DNA of 52,603 nt from Desulfobacula sp. GTDB taxonomy: Bacteria > Desulfobacterota > Desulfobacteria > Desulfobacterales > Desulfobacteraceae. The stretch's first letter is position 1, and every line of letters starts with the position of its first letter. Of the stretch, positions 51,250 through 52,603 are shown in pieces. The notes beneath the pieces are model-generated. The model did no database searches, was not told the DNA's origin, and worked only from the letters and a program-made list of their open reading frames with translations. The stretch spans positions 1 through 52,603 of the forward strand of contig JABGOU010000025.1 in NCBI GenBank assembly GCA_018645325.1, read 5' to 3'. The position numbers and the translations under genes are program-made.

Positions 51250-52603
51250 ATGAGAACCGATCCAATTAAAATTCTTATGGTTGATGATGAAAATGTCATT
51301 CTTGAGGTCGCAGAAGAATATTTTCAGAAAAAGGGTTACCAGGTTTATACAGCCGGAAATGGAATCGAGGCCCTTGAAATTTTGAACAGGGAGCAAATCG
51401 GCTGTGTGTTTACCGATATTAACATGCCGGAGATGGATGGCCTGGACCTGGCTGAACAAATCAGGATGAAAGACAATACTCTCCCCGTGGTTATCATGAC
51501 AGGATATCCGTCATTGGAAAATACCATACAGACTTTAAAAAATGGTGTTATTGATTATTTGATAAAACCTGTTAACCTTGAACAAATGGAGTTGACACTT
51601 AAAAGAATATTAAGGGAGCGTGCACTCTTTGTTGAGAACCTGATTTTAAAAGAAGAGGTTGAACGTCAGGAACGGCTAAAAAAACTTAATAATGAGTTGC
51701 TTGAAAGAGTCCAGGAAGTAAATACCTTGAACCGGGTGATGGAGGATTTTTCCTCTGCTGATTCAAGTTATGGTATTTTTAATAATATTGTTGATTTAGG
51801 TGTTGAAGAATTAAAGGCAGATAAAGTATTTTTTCATATATACTCTGATCAGGATAAGTCCCTGGCACTTGTTGCAAGTTCGGACTTAAGTATTGAAAAT
51901 GAAACGGTTTGTTCATTATTTGGAAAAGATCTTTCAAAAGCTGCTTATAAGTTCATTCTTGATATTCTGAAAAAAGATTCCAATCCCTGCCTGATTTCAG
52001 ATGCCGGCAAAAATAAACATCTTGACGATGTGGTCAATTCATTAATGGTCGTACCGGTGAAAATAAGGGATAATATTTTCGGTATTGCCAGTGCCTTTTC
52101 ATTTAGTAAAGACAAGCATTTTAATGAAAAAGATATCTACTATATGAGCTTTATCTCACAGAAAGCATCTTCTGCTATTGAAAATATAGCATTATATGAA
52201 AATATTTATGACAATCTTTTTTCAACGCTATATGCATTTGTAACCGCACTTGAGGTAAGGGATCTGTATACACAAAAACATTCCACAAGAGTTGCAAAAT
52301 ATGCCCATATGATTGCTCAAGAGATGGGCTGTACAGATGAAGAACTGGATATTATCCGTTTTGCAGGGAGTCTTCATGATATAGGTAAAATAGGCATTCG
52401 GGACAATATTCTTTTAAAACCAACTCAACTGTCGGCTGAAGAATATAAGAAAATTAAAGAACACCCGGTAATTGGTGCTGATATTATAAGCAAATTGGGA
52501 CTGTGGGACCGGGAAATGGTTATTATCCGCCATCACCATGAACGTTTTGATGGTAAAGGCTATCCCAGTGGATTAAAAGGGGATGAAATTCCCAAACTGT
52601 CTA
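51250..52603 (+). CDS. Response regulator with GAF and HD-GYP domains (3' end cut)
   Basis: 451 residues are visible and the frame runs off the edge. A receiver domain (1-120) has the acidic pair VDDE, phospho-acceptor Asp56 (FTDINMPEMDG) and Lys near 107. A helical linker (VERQERLKKLNNELLERVQEV) leads to a GAF domain (~165-310). The HD-GYP domain follows with HSTRVAKYAHMIA, SLHDIGKIGI, HPVIGADII and HHHERFDGKGYP, all metal ligands present. It should hydrolyse cyclic di-GMP under phosphorelay control. No histidine kinase is adjacent in view. Confidence 0.92.
   Translation, partial: MRTDPIKILMVDDENVILEVAEEYFQKKGYQVYTAGNGIEALEILNREQIGCVFTDINMPEMDGLDLAEQIRMKDNTLPVVIMTGYPSLENTIQTLKNGVIDYLIKPVNLEQMELTLKRILRERALFVENLILKEEVERQERLKKLNNELLERVQEVNTLNRVMEDFSSADSSYGIFNNIVDLGVEELKADKVFFHIYSDQDKSLALVASSDLSIENETVCSLFGKDLSKAAYKFILDILKKDSNPCLISDAGKNKHLDDVVNSLMVVPVKIRDNIFGIASAFSFSKDKHFNEKDIYYMSFISQKASSAIENIALYENIYDNLFSTLYAFVTALEVRDLYTQKHSTRVAKYAHMIAQEMGCTDEELDIIRFAGSLHDIGKIGIRDNILLKPTQLSAEEYKKIKEHPVIGADIISKLGLWDREMVIIRHHHERFDGKGYPSGLKGDEIPKLS

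Noticed and set aside
1-52603. CRISPR array or prophage
   Set aside because: No regularly spaced identical repeats and no phage structural or integrase genes were seen.

Overview
This 52.6 kb, AT-rich window looks like chromosome of a sulfate-reducing deltaproteobacterium (Desulfobacterota, probably Desulfobacteraceae). The signs are a TupABC tungstate transporter beside molybdopterin genes, a precorrin-2 dehydrogenase/CcsA-like/HemA block, a CoA-hydrolase-GNAT fusion, long-form HisG, and many short housekeeping operons on both strands. The genus is an inference from gene content; no rRNA or tRNA gene was seen.

Region 1 (1-14849, all minus strand) is a surface-polysaccharide locus. Read from its start it runs gmd, rfbB, fcl, rfbA, rfbC, rfbD, then a 5 kb insert, then a flippase, a GT4 glycosyltransferase, a nucleotidyltransferase/kinase-like fusion and a second glycosyltransferase cut by the window edge. 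It supplies dTDP-L-rhamnose and GDP-L-fucose (or a GDP-6-deoxy relative) plus assembly and export functions. The insert (about 4155-9264) holds three unrelated-in-detail AAA/DUF4143 ATPase genes, the wreck of a fourth, and a frameshifted ParB/methyltransferase-like pseudogene. One ATPase has a consensus promoter placed so that its mRNA would be leaderless, with a palindrome over the -35 box.

Region 2 (14850-25200) centres on pterin cofactors and tungsten: moaB, pyrR and a small acidic protein on the minus strand; mobA, a moaE-like gene and moaC on the plus strand; then rmuC and mltA; then tupABC on the minus strand and an amidohydrolase with a small partner. Its intergenic spaces carry three families of dispersed palindromic repeats.

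Region 3 (25200-39600) is mainly housekeeping: tetrapyrrole genes (precorrin-2 dehydrogenase, CcsA-like protein, hemA), dksA-like, a single-ORF fusion of a PHP phosphoesterase with a complete RNase III, an Elp3-like radical SAM protein, PBP1A, hisI-hisG-aminotransferase-engB-era-HNH, a protein with a recombinase-like tail, and queF.

Region 4 (39600-52603) has two dihydrouridine synthases, a DUF1848 protein, an MFS exporter, a universal stress protein, an HU/IHF protein, an acyl-CoA synthetase, the CoA-hydrolase/GNAT fusion, lysA with an adjacent Lrp/AsnC regulator, and the start of a receiver-GAF-HD-GYP regulator.

The most striking item is the PHP-RNase III fusion at 28544-30106. It joins an exonuclease/phosphoesterase fold to the endonuclease that opens rRNA precursors, with all catalytic residues of both halves present.
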